Shown: one piece after another, positions 1 to 5,648 of the stretch
Position numbering within the stretch: position 1 is the stretch's first letter
How the letters are laid out: every line of letters starts with the position of its first letter
DNA from: Actinomycetes bacterium
GTDB taxonomy: Bacteria > Actinomycetota > Acidimicrobiia > Acidimicrobiales > Ilumatobacteraceae
NCBI GenBank assembly: GCA_023417265.1
Contig: JAEZFY010000282.1
Location: 1 to 8,575, forward strand
Reading direction: 5' to 3'
Length of the DNA: 8,575 nt
Program-made: the position numbers and the translations under genes
Notes under the pieces: model-generated
Databases searched by the model: none
Told to the model about the DNA's origin: nothing
What the model saw: only the letters and a program-made list of their open reading frames with translations

Positions 1-72
1 GTGCACCGACGCGGCGGATCTCGGAAACTGGCTCCGAGTCAGATCGTCCGAGCGCAAGGCGCGGCGGCCCGA

Positions 73-89
73 CGTTGACTTGGTCAACG
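73..89. other. Short perfect inverted repeat downstream of etfA
   Basis: A 7-bp perfect dyad (CGTTGAC, 3-base loop TTG, GTCAACG) lies 41 bases beyond the etfA stop codon. On the minus strand it could form a hairpin at the end of the etfBA transcript, but no T-run follows, so an intrinsic terminator is only possible, not shown. It could equally be an operator for a gene outside the window. I see no credible gene in the rest of positions 1-129. Confidence 0.3.
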
Positions 90-129
90 AGGGTCGCCGG
101 AACGCCGCGCTCGGGCGATCTGGCCGGAG

Positions 130-1095
130 CTACCGGGCGCGCAGGGCTTCGAGGAGTTTGGGAAGCACCTTGTGGACGTCGCCGACGATGCCGAGGTCGG
201 CGACACCGAAGATCGGGGCTTCCTCGTCCTTGTTGATGGCGATGATGTTCTTCGAGCCCTTCATGCCCACCATGTGCTGGGTGGCCCCGGAGATGCCGGC
301 GGCGATGTAGACCTTGGGCTTGACGACCTTGCCGGTCTGGCCGACCTGCATCGCGTACGGAACCCAGCCGGCGTCGACGATCGCCCGGCTCGCACCGGCG
401 GCGCCCTTGAGCAGCTTGGCGAGGTCGTCGACCATCGCGAACTTGTCGGCTTCGCCGAGGCCGCGCCCACCAGCGACGACCACGTCGGCCTCGTCGAGCT
501 TCGGTCCGGTCGATTCCTCGACGTGGGTGGCGACGATCTTGGCCGCGCCGCTGGCACCGAGTTCGGGCACCGGGGCTTCGATCAGCGTGGCCGCGCCGGC
601 GCCGCCCGGCTCGGCGGGGAACGACTTCGGCCGGAACGCGGCGAGGTACGGGGCGCCGCCGGTGAACGTCGTCGTGACGAGCGTGTTGCCGCCGAACACC
701 GGCGTGGTGACCTTGACGGCGTCGCCGTCGACGGCGATGTCGACGTTGTTGGTGAGCACGGTGCGGTCGAGCTTGACCGACAGGCGGGCCATCACGTCGC
801 GGCCGACGTAGTCCTGCGGGAACAGGATCAGGTCGGCGCCTGCGCCGCCCTGGATGGCGGTGTGCATCGCCGCCGCGACGGCGGCGCCGGGCAGTGCCCC
901 GGCGAGGTCGCCGGTGGCGTACACGTTGGCGGCGCCGTATTCGCCGAGCGCGCCGGCGATCGCCGCGCCGTCACCAGCGACGAACGCCGACACCGTGGCG
1001 CCCAGCGAGCGGGCCTTGGTGAGCAGTTCGAGCGTGCCCGTCGTGGGCGCGCCGTCGGCGGCTTGGGCGAACACCCAGATGTTGTCGAGAGCCAT
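130..1095 (-). CDS. etfA: Electron transfer flavoprotein subunit alpha
   Basis: This is the FAD-carrying alpha subunit of electron transfer flavoprotein. With EtfB it takes electrons from acyl-CoA and related dehydrogenases in the cytoplasm and passes them to ETF:quinone oxidoreductase. The protein has 321 residues, a normal length. The N-terminal ETF alpha/beta domain begins MALDNIWVF. The C-terminal FAD domain is unmistakable: VAGGRGLG at 207-214, GASRAIVDAGWVP at 234-246, QVGQTGK at 250-256, GISGATQH at 267-274, and AINKDEEAPIF followed by DLGIVGD near the end. Arg237, Thr254 and His274 occupy the places of the flavin-contacting Arg, Thr and His known from human ETF alpha. The ATG at 1095 is preceded by AAGGA nine bases upstream, which supports the start. 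It lies 39 bases after etfB on the same strand and is surely co-transcribed. Nothing is missing or disrupted. Confidence 0.97.
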   Translation of the reverse strand: MALDNIWVFAQAADGAPTTGTLELLTKARSLGATVSAFVAGDGAAIAGALGEYGAANVYATGDLAGALPGAAVAAAMHTAIQGGAGADLILFPQDYVGRDVMARLSVKLDRTVLTNNVDIAVDGDAVKVTTPVFGGNTLVTTTFTGGAPYLAAFRPKSFPAEPGGAGAATLIEAPVPELGASGAAKIVATHVEESTGPKLDEADVVVAGGRGLGEADKFAMVDDLAKLLKGAAGASRAIVDAGWVPYAMQVGQTGKVVKPKVYIAAGISGATQHMVGMKGSKNIIAINKDEEAPIFGVADLGIVGDVHKVLPKLLEALRAR

Positions 1096-1134
1096 GATTC
1101 GTCGTCCTTCCTTCGATTCGTCCGGATCCGCTGC

Positions 1135-1911
1135 TCAGATGACCTTGAGGCCCTCGAGGAAGGCCACGATCTTGAGGTGCGCCTCGCCGTCGTCGACGAC
1201 CTTCTCGCCGGCGGCCCGGGCGGGCGCCTGGGCGACGTCGACGATCTCCTGGCCGGCACCGGCCCAGCCGACCGGGGTGACGCCGAGGTCGGCGGCGGTG
1301 ACCGTGTCGACCGGCTTCTTCTTGGCGTCCATGATCCCCTTGAAGCTGGGGTAGCGGGGCTCGACGACGCCGGCGGTGACGGACACGACGGCCGGCAGCG
1401 GGCAGGTGACCTCGTCGTAGCCGGCTTCGGTCTGGCGGTTGACCTTGAGGGTGCCACCGTCGACCTCGACCGACTTGGCGAACGTGACCGAGGGCAGGCC
1501 GAGCACTTCGGCGAGCTGTTCGGGCACCGTGCCGGTGTAGCCGTCGGACGACTCGGTGGCGGCGATGATCAGGTCGGCCTCGCCGAGCTTCTGGGCGGCG
1601 GCGGCGAGCACCTTGGCGGTGGTGAGGGCGTCGGAGCCGGCGAGTTCGGGGTCGCTGATGAGGATCGCCTGGGCGGCGCCCATCGCCAGCGCCGTGCGCA
1701 GGCCCGAGGTTTCGCCGTTGGGGGCCATCGAGACGAGGTTGACCTCGCCCCCGCCGGCCTTGTCGACGAGCTGCAACGCCATCTCGACGCCGTAGCTGTC
1801 GGACTCGTCGAGGATCAGCTTGCCGTCACGCTTGAGCGTCTTCGTCGCCGGGTCGAGCTCGCCCGGTAGCGCGGGGTCGGGGATCTGCTTCACGCACACG
1901 GTCACCTTCAT
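1135..1911 (-). CDS. etfB: Electron transfer flavoprotein subunit beta
   Basis: This is the AMP-binding beta subunit of electron transfer flavoprotein, partner of the EtfA encoded just downstream. From the chosen start it is 258 residues. It begins MKVTVCVKQIPDP, the usual EtfB/FixA N-terminus. It carries the AMP-loop region ATESSDGYTGTVPEQL at about 118-133 and the family signature EPRYPSFKGIMDAKKKP at 184-200, which in characterised ETFs forms the loop that docks to dehydrogenases. An in-frame start 39 bases further upstream (1950) would add 13 residues with no family counterpart, so ATG at 1911 is preferred. No good Shine-Dalgarno sequence precedes it. A TAACCT hexamer ends 8 bases before the ATG, so the mRNA may be leaderless or nearly so. 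etfB is first in the etfBA operon and is divergent from the lipid kinase gene. Confidence 0.96.
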   Translation of the reverse strand: MKVTVCVKQIPDPALPGELDPATKTLKRDGKLILDESDSYGVEMALQLVDKAGGGEVNLVSMAPNGETSGLRTALAMGAAQAILISDPELAGSDALTTAKVLAAAAQKLGEADLIIAATESSDGYTGTVPEQLAEVLGLPSVTFAKSVEVDGGTLKVNRQTEAGYDEVTCPLPAVVSVTAGVVEPRYPSFKGIMDAKKKPVDTVTAADLGVTPVGWAGAGQEIVDVAQAPARAAGEKVVDDGEAHLKIVAFLEGLKVI

Positions 1912-1919
1912 GGCGCCCG

Positions 1920-1925
1920 AGGTTA
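1920..1925 (-). promoter_or_regulatory. Candidate -10 box of the etfBA operon
   Basis: On the minus strand TAACCT (TANNNT pattern) ends 8 bases before the etfB ATG. A TTGCCG hexamer lies 19 bases further upstream, slightly wide for a -35 element. Together with the lack of a Shine-Dalgarno sequence this suggests a transcript with almost no leader. It is a pattern match only. Confidence 0.35.
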
Positions 1926-1972
1926 CCGGCGGGTCACTTAGCAGCGGCAATCCCGGGGCGTGGTGGCGCCGT

Positions 1973-1978
1973 TACGGT
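1973..1978 (+). promoter_or_regulatory. Candidate -10 box of the lipid kinase gene (leaderless type)
   Basis: TACGGT (TANNNT) ends 6 bases before the GTG at 1985, the spacing expected if transcription begins at the start codon itself. The -35 position (about 1950-1955, ATCCCG) shows no consensus. No Shine-Dalgarno sequence is present. It is back to back with the etfBA promoter region. Confidence 0.35.
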
Positions 1979-1984
1979 GGGCCC

Positions 1985-2908
1985 GTGCGGGTCCTGCTCG
2001 TCGTCAACTCGTTCGCCTCGTCGGTGACGGCCCGCAACACGGTCATCGTCCACCGCCGCCTGGCGCAGGGCCACCAGGTCGAGGTGGTCGAGACGAACCG
2101 CCGCGGGCACGCCACGCGCTTTGCCCATGATGCCGCCCGGCGCGGCGTCGACGTCGTGATCGGGTTCGGTGGTGACGGCACGCTCAACGAAGTCGCCACC
2201 GGCATCGCCGGCACCGACACCGCGCTCGGGGTCTTGCCGGGGGGCTCGACGAACGTGTTCGCGCGTACGCTCGGCCTGCCCAACGACCCGATCGCGGCGG
2301 CCGACCGACTTGCTCGGGGCCTCGACGCGGCCGACCTGCGGCCGATCGGGCTGGGCCGCGTCAACGGGCGCTTCTTCTGCTTCCACACGGGGATCGGCTT
2401 CGACGCGGCGACGGTGCGGGCGGTCGAGCGGCACGCCTCGCTGAAGCGCTGGCTCGGGCATCCGTTGTTCATGTGGGCGGCGCTCACGACGTGGGCCCGC
2501 GGGTACGCCCGCGACCAGCCGCACTTCGCCCTGCGCGACGACCACGGTCGCGAGGTCGCCGACGGGTACTTCACCGTCGTCCTCAACACCAACCCGTACA
2601 CGTACCTCGGCAACCGGCCACTCGACCTCTCCCCGGCGGCCACGCTCGATCAGCCGCTCGTGGCGATCACGTTCCGGACGTTGGAGCTGTGGCCGGTGTT
2701 GCGCGGGGTCGGGTCGGCATTGCGCGGCGGCGGTGTGCGCCCCACCGAGCAGCTGCTGGAGTGGCGCGACGTGCAGCACCTCTCGGTGACCCAGCTCGGG
2801 GCCGGGCCGATCCCGTACCAGCTCGACGGCGACTATCTCGGAGCGGTCGACCGGCTCGAGTTCGACCACGTGCCGGGAGCCGTGCAGCTCGTCTACCCGA
2901 ACGGGTAG
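1985..2908 (+). CDS. Diacylglycerol kinase family lipid kinase (YegS/BmrU/sphingosine kinase type)
   Basis: A predicted ATP-dependent lipid kinase that phosphorylates a hydroxyl on diacylglycerol or a related lipid at the inner face of the membrane. From the GTG at 1985 it is 307 residues, typical of soluble bacterial members. The N-terminal catalytic fold begins RVLLVVNSFAS. The nucleotide-binding signature GGDGTLNEV is at 62-70, followed by the glycine-rich loop LPGGSTN at 84-90. Near the C-terminus LDGD (280-283) takes the position where relatives usually carry a DGE or DGD motif. An in-frame opening reaches back to 1820 but would overlap etfB on the other strand, and its residues match no family N-terminus. 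The gene is divergent from etfB and its stop codon is 10 bases from that of the convergent phosphodiesterase gene. The exact lipid substrate cannot be read from the sequence; a phosphatidylinositol-mannoside or glycolipid precursor role is possible. Confidence 0.9.
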   Translation: MRVLLVVNSFASSVTARNTVIVHRRLAQGHQVEVVETNRRGHATRFAHDAARRGVDVVIGFGGDGTLNEVATGIAGTDTALGVLPGGSTNVFARTLGLPNDPIAAADRLARGLDAADLRPIGLGRVNGRFFCFHTGIGFDAATVRAVERHASLKRWLGHPLFMWAALTTWARGYARDQPHFALRDDHGREVADGYFTVVLNTNPYTYLGNRPLDLSPAATLDQPLVAITFRTLELWPVLRGVGSALRGGGVRPTEQLLEWRDVQHLSVTQLGAGPIPYQLDGDYLGAVDRLEFDHVPGAVQLVYPNG

Positions 2909-2919
2909 CCCGGCTACGT
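2901..2919. terminator. Weak dyad at the convergent lipid-kinase/phosphodiesterase junction
   Basis: GTAGC (2905-2909), loop CCG, GCTAC (2913-2917) forms a 5-bp stem, with AC/GT able to pair outside across a small gap. It overlaps the lipid kinase stop codon and reaches the first base of the phosphodiesterase stop. The stem is short and lacks a T-run, so it is a weak candidate for a two-way terminator between genes 10 bases apart. Confidence 0.25.
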
Positions 2920-3602
2920 CACGCCTCGCCGCGGCGGACGGCGAGGGCGACGTCGGGGACGTTGGTGCAGATCCCGTCGACGCCCCAGGCGATCAGCTCG
3001 CGCATCCGGGCCGGGTCGTCGCACGTCCACGTGTTGACCGCCACGCCGGCTGCGTGGGCGGCGTCGACGGCCTCACGGGTGAGCGCCCCGACCCACGGGT
3101 GGGCTGCCGCGTGACGACCGGCGGTGCACGCCGCGATCACGTCGTCGTCGAGCGCGTAGGTGAGCCAGGCGGTGCGCACGCCGGGCGCGACACGGCGCAT
3201 CTGGGCCACCGTGGCGAGACGGAACGACGAGATCAGCCAGCGTGGCCCGCCGCCGCGCCGAACGAGGTGGCCGGCGACCTGCCAGGCCACCCAGTCGGCC
3301 GGGTCGTGGTCGGCTTCGCTCGGGTCGTTCTTGATCTCGATGTTGACGAACGCGCCGGCGCAGGCGTCGAGGGCCTGGCTGAGCGTGGGGATCTGCTCGG
3401 GCAGGTCGCTCGCCCGGGTGGCCCGGATCGGGCGGCCGTCGGCGAGGTTCGGGTCGTGGTGCACGACCAGCCGGTCGTCGGCGGTACGGCGGACGTCGAG
3501 CTCGATCCCGTCGGCGCCGAGCGCAATGGCCCGTTCGAAGGCGGCGATCGTGTTCTCCGGCTGCTCGGCCGAGGCGCCGCGGTGGGCGATCACGAGGGTC
3601 AC
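2919..3602 (-). CDS. Glycerophosphodiester phosphodiesterase (cytosolic, GDPD family)
   Basis: Predicted to hydrolyse glycerophosphodiesters, the deacylation products of phospholipids, to glycerol-3-phosphate and an alcohol. From the GTG at 3602 it is 227 residues, the usual length of cytosolic members, and no signal peptide is seen. It opens TLVIAHRGAS with the catalytic His7-Arg8. PENT follows at 15-18, then GADGIELDV with metal ligands Glu34 and Asp36, VHHDP with His49, and NIEIK with Glu89 and Lys91. The C-terminal barrel strand region VNTWTCDDPARM...GVDGICTNVPD (about 189-217) is typical. The frame is open upstream to 3755, but the extra 51 residues are not family-like and would run through the promoter region. 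No strong Shine-Dalgarno sequence supports any start. It converges on the lipid kinase gene, so the two may both serve lipid turnover, although they do not share a transcript. Confidence 0.93.
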   Translation of the reverse strand: MTLVIAHRGASAEQPENTIAAFERAIALGADGIELDVRRTADDRLVVHHDPNLADGRPIRATRASDLPEQIPTLSQALDACAGAFVNIEIKNDPSEADHDPADWVAWQVAGHLVRRGGGPRWLISSFRLATVAQMRRVAPGVRTAWLTYALDDDVIAACTAGRHAAAHPWVGALTREAVDAAHAAGVAVNTWTCDDPARMRELIAWGVDGICTNVPDVALAVRRGEA

Positions 3603-3656
3603 CCGGGCATGTTGCCAGAGGACCCCGTGTGGCAGCGCGGGGAGCCATCTCGAAAA

Positions 3657-3681
3657 CAGATGTATACCGACGTTGTATCTG
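3657..3681. promoter_or_regulatory. Possible operator dyad in the whiB1/GDPD divergent promoter region
   Basis: CAGAT (3657-3661) and ATCTG (3677-3681) form a 5-bp inverted repeat with a 15-base centre. The centre holds ATAC and GTAT as a further matching pair (3664-3667 and 3675-3678), but the two pairs are not in register as one continuous stem. It sits just upstream of the whiB1 -35 hexamer and over the proposed GDPD -10. It may be a protein-binding site or chance. Confidence 0.2.
3661..3666 (-). promoter_or_regulatory. Candidate -10 box of the phosphodiesterase gene
   Basis: TATACA on the minus strand lies about 58 bases before the GTG at 3602, in an AT-richer patch (about 3651-3695) that stands out from its GC-rich surroundings. 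I see no clear -35 hexamer at 17 bases. A role as promoter is inferred from composition and position. Confidence 0.3.
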
Positions 3682-3687
3682 ATTCTC

Positions 3688-3716
3688 TTGCCAACCCGCA
3701 GGGCACGACCTAGTGT
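3688..3716 (+). promoter_or_regulatory. Promoter of the whiB1-like gene
   Basis: TTGCCA (3688-3693) and TAGTGT (3711-3716) are separated by exactly 17 bases, a good match to housekeeping sigma-factor promoters. Transcription would begin near 3723 and leave a leader of about 64 bases before the GTG at 3787. It is the best-formed promoter in the window. Confidence 0.6.
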
Positions 3717-3772
3717 CACCCTCGGCCTGTGGTCGGAGTGCCGAGGCGGGCCCACGCGACTTCACCACCTCC

Positions 3773-3778
3773 AAGGAG
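3773..3778 (+). promoter_or_regulatory. Shine-Dalgarno sequence of the whiB1-like gene
   Basis: AAGGAG lies 8 bases before the GTG at 3787. It fixes the start and excludes the long in-frame upstream opening. Most other genes here lack a clear site; etfA is the other good one. Confidence 0.85.
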
Positions 3779-3786
3779 CCCCCAAG

Positions 3787-4110
3787 GTGACGATCCTTGT
3801 GCCGAACCCGAGCCTCGTGCCGAACCTGAGCCTGACCGAGCCGGACGCCTGGCGCGACCACGCCCTGTGTCGCGACACCGACCCGGACTTGTTCTTCCCG
3901 GTCGGCACCACGGGTCAAGCGCTGGTCACGATCGATCAGGCCAAGCTCGTCTGCTCCCAGTGCACCGTCACCCAGGACTGCCTCGACTACGCGCTCGACA
4001 CGAACCAGGATTCTGGCGTGTGGGGCGGGCTGTCCGAGGAGGCGCGTCGGGCGATCCGACGCCAGCGCGCGGCGGCCCGCCCGGCCGCGCGCGTCGCCGC
4101 CGGTAGCTGA
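3787..4110 (+). CDS. whiB1: WhiB-family iron-sulphur transcriptional regulator, WhiB1-like
   Basis: A small cytoplasmic regulator of 107 residues that should bind a [4Fe-4S] cluster. The four cysteines are Cys28, Cys56, Cys59 and Cys65 (C-x27-C-x2-C-x5-C). The turn motif GVWGG is at 77-81 and is followed by a basic, arginine-rich tail (87-102) for DNA contact. The core closely matches M. tuberculosis WhiB1 as I remember it: DLFFPVG, AKLVC, and the run QDSGVWGGLSEE. WhiB1 is an essential regulator whose cluster reacts with nitric oxide and which partners the primary sigma factor. The first 20 or so residues, with a repeated VPN-x-SL pattern (5-10 and 11-16), are an extension relative to WhiB1. 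The GTG start has an excellent Shine-Dalgarno sequence. It converges on the PdtaS-type kinase gene, as in mycobacteria. The family is certain; the WhiB1 assignment is very likely but made from memory. Confidence 0.93.
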   Translation: MTILVPNPSLVPNLSLTEPDAWRDHALCRDTDPDLFFPVGTTGQALVTIDQAKLVCSQCTVTQDCLDYALDTNQDSGVWGGLSEEARRAIRRQRAAARPAARVAAGS

Positions 4111-4138
4111 GCGCAGCCGCCTGCCGCGGCCCGCTCAG
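4107..4138. terminator. Hairpin shared by the convergent whiB1 and pdtaS genes
   Basis: CTGAGCG (4107-4113) pairs with CGCTCAG (4132-4138), and inside it GCCGC (4116-4120) pairs with GCGGC (4126-4130) around the loop CTGCC. This gives 12 GC-rich pairs with a small internal loop. The whiB1 stop (TGA, 4108-4110) lies in one arm and the pdtaS stop (TGA on the minus strand, 4135-4137) in the other. It would fold in both transcripts. No long T-run follows on either side, so it is a two-way terminator of the T-poor kind common in actinobacteria, or an RNA 3' end stabiliser. Confidence 0.6.
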
Positions 4139-5583
4139 TCTTCGGCGAGCGGGATCGTCAGTTCGATCAGCGTGCCGCGCGGCGGGTTCGGCTGCATCGT
4201 GATCGATCCGTTGAGTTCGGTGGTGACCAGCGTGCGCACGATCGAGAGCCCGAGTCCGGTGGCGTCGTCGAGCTTGAAGCCGGGGTCGACACCGCGCCCG
4301 TCGTCGACCACGGCGAGGTCGAGTCGGTTGCCGTGGTTGCGCAGGTCGACCCGCACGGAACCGCCGCCGCTGCCCTCGGGGAAGCCGTGGTCGACGGCGT
4401 TCTGGAGCAGTTCGGTGAGCACCACCGACAGCGGGGTGGCAATCGAGGCCGGGATCCGGCCACCATCGCCGTGAACGGTGAAGCGGATCGGTCGGTCGGG
4501 CGACTGCAGGCCTTCTTCGGCGAGGCGCACCAGCGGGCGGACGATCTCGGCGAACGTGACGTCGTCGCCGACCTCGCGTGACAACGCCTCGTGCACGAGC
4601 GCGATCGTGCGGATCCGCCGCACCGATTCGCCGACCGCCGCGATCGCTTCCGGATGCGTCAGCCGGCGGGCCTGGAGGCGCAGCAGCGACGAGATCGTCT
4701 GCAGGTTGTTCTTCACGCGGTGGTGGATCTCGCGGATCGTCGCGTCCTTGCTGAGCAGCAGCCGGTCGCGCTTGCGCAGCTCGGTGACGTCGCGCATCAG
4801 CAGGATCGCTCCGTCGACGCGGTCGCCGTCGAGCAACGGGACGCAGCGGCACAGGAGCGTGATGTCGCCCTGCTCGAACTCCTCGATCACCGGGGAACGG
4901 TGCTCGAACGCTTGGCGGACGACGCCGTCGTGGAAGCCGAGTTCGGCGAGGCGCATCCCGAGTGCGGACGTCTGGATGCCGACGCGGTGGAGCGCCGAGC
5001 TGGCATTGGGCGACATGTAGCGGACCTCGACCGACTCGCCGAGCCACATCACGCCGTCGCCCACCCGCGGGGCGGACGAGGAGTCCCCGACGCGGTCGGC
5101 GAACGGGAACGAGCCGGCCGCGACCATCGCCGCGAACTGCTCGAAGATCCGTCCGTAGGTGTGTTCGAGCTGGCCGGGGCGGCGGCCCCGCCGGTCGGTC
5201 CACTCCTTGGTGAGGACCGCGATCGGCACACCGTCGCGGACGACCGGGATCGCCACCAGTCGGGCCGGTTCGGCATCATCGCTGGCGTCGGCCACGGGTG
5301 CTTCGGTGATCTTGGCGCTCGCCAGCGCCTCGCCGATCACGGCGGCTTTGGCCGGGTCGCAGCGTTGCCCGACCAGGTCGTCGGGATAGATCGTCTGGGC
5401 GGTGGCCGGGCGGACCTGGGCGACCACGGTCCACTCCCCCGCCCGGGTGGTGACGCACAGCAACAGGTCGGCGAACGAGAGGTCGGCGAGCATGCCCCAC
5501 TCGGAGACCAGCCGGTTGAGGTGGGCGACCTGCTCGCGGTCGAGGGAGGTTTGCTCGCGGGCGAGCTCGGTCAGCTTGGGCAC
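4135..5583 (-). CDS. pdtaS: Sensor histidine kinase, PdtaS type (GAF-PAS-HisKA_2-HATPase)
   Basis: A soluble sensor kinase, with no membrane segment seen, that autophosphorylates a histidine and signals to a response regulator. In M. tuberculosis its partner PdtaR has an RNA-binding ANTAR output domain; no regulator gene is in this window. From the GTG at 5583 it has 482 residues. Domains in order are a GAF-like N-terminal domain (about 15-140, with EWGMLADLSFADLLL near its start), a PAS domain (about 175-270), and a HisKA_2 dimerisation domain with IREIHHRVKNNLQT holding the phospho-acceptor His (287 or 288). The ATPase domain has N-box ELLQNAVDHGF (391-401), DDGRGV (427-432) and TGLGLSIVRTL (442-452). 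A GTG at 5625 would add 14 residues; 5583 is preferred because the protein then begins like M. tuberculosis PdtaS. Neither start has a Shine-Dalgarno sequence. It converges on whiB1. Confidence 0.92.
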   Translation of the reverse strand: MPKLTELAREQTSLDREQVAHLNRLVSEWGMLADLSFADLLLCVTTRAGEWTVVAQVRPATAQTIYPDDLVGQRCDPAKAAVIGEALASAKITEAPVADASDDAEPARLVAIPVVRDGVPIAVLTKEWTDRRGRRPGQLEHTYGRIFEQFAAMVAAGSFPFADRVGDSSSAPRVGDGVMWLGESVEVRYMSPNASSALHRVGIQTSALGMRLAELGFHDGVVRQAFEHRSPVIEEFEQGDITLLCRCVPLLDGDRVDGAILLMRDVTELRKRDRLLLSKDATIREIHHRVKNNLQTISSLLRLQARRLTHPEAIAAVGESVRRIRTIALVHEALSREVGDDVTFAEIVRPLVRLAEEGLQSPDRPIRFTVHGDGGRIPASIATPLSVVLTELLQNAVDHGFPEGSGGGSVRVDLRNHGNRLDLAVVDDGRGVDPGFKLDDATGLGLSIVRTLVTTELNGSITMQPNPPRGTLIELTIPLAED

Positions 5584-5636
5584 GTCTTGAGTTTGGCCGA
5601 TCGCGCCCCGGCACGCTGCGCTCACCGGGCTCGGCG

Positions 5637-5642
5637 TACGAT
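5637..5642 (+). promoter_or_regulatory. -10 box of the HD-domain gene, leaderless type
   Basis: TACGAT ends exactly 6 bases before the ATG at 5649, so transcription would start at or next to the A of the ATG. No Shine-Dalgarno sequence is present and no clear -35 hexamer is visible. This is the cleanest case of the TANNNT-N6-start pattern in the window. Confidence 0.5.
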
Positions 5643-5648
5643 CAGTTC

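Noticed and set aside
1..129. A gene end or start in the first 129 bases
   Set aside because: Open frames here are short or only continue as shadows through etfA, with no motif or ribosome-binding site to support one.
172..1869. A 565-residue open frame on the plus strand opposite etfA and etfB
   Set aside because: It lies antisense to two well-conserved genes and its product is Gly/Asp/Arg/Val-rich with no domain, a usual artefact of high-GC codon bias.
1820..1984. N-terminal extension of the lipid kinase back to 1820
   Set aside because: It would overlap the etfB coding region on the other strand and the etfBA promoter, and the added residues resemble no kinase N-terminus.
3603..3755. N-terminal extension of the phosphodiesterase to ATG 3755
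   Set aside because: The added 51 residues run through the AT-rich promoter patch and match nothing in the family, whose members begin just before the HRG motif.
3160..3786. Upstream in-frame extension of the WhiB protein
   Set aside because: It is antisense to the phosphodiesterase gene, and a clear AAGGAG places the start at 3787.
3787..3796. GTGACGATCC at the whiB1 start as a further copy of the array element
   Set aside because: Only eight bases match, within a start codon and the following codons, so it is most likely chance.
5584..5625. GTG at 5625 as the pdtaS start
   Set aside because: The extra 14 residues have no counterpart in M. tuberculosis PdtaS, whereas starting at 5583 aligns with its N-terminus. 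It is not fully excluded.
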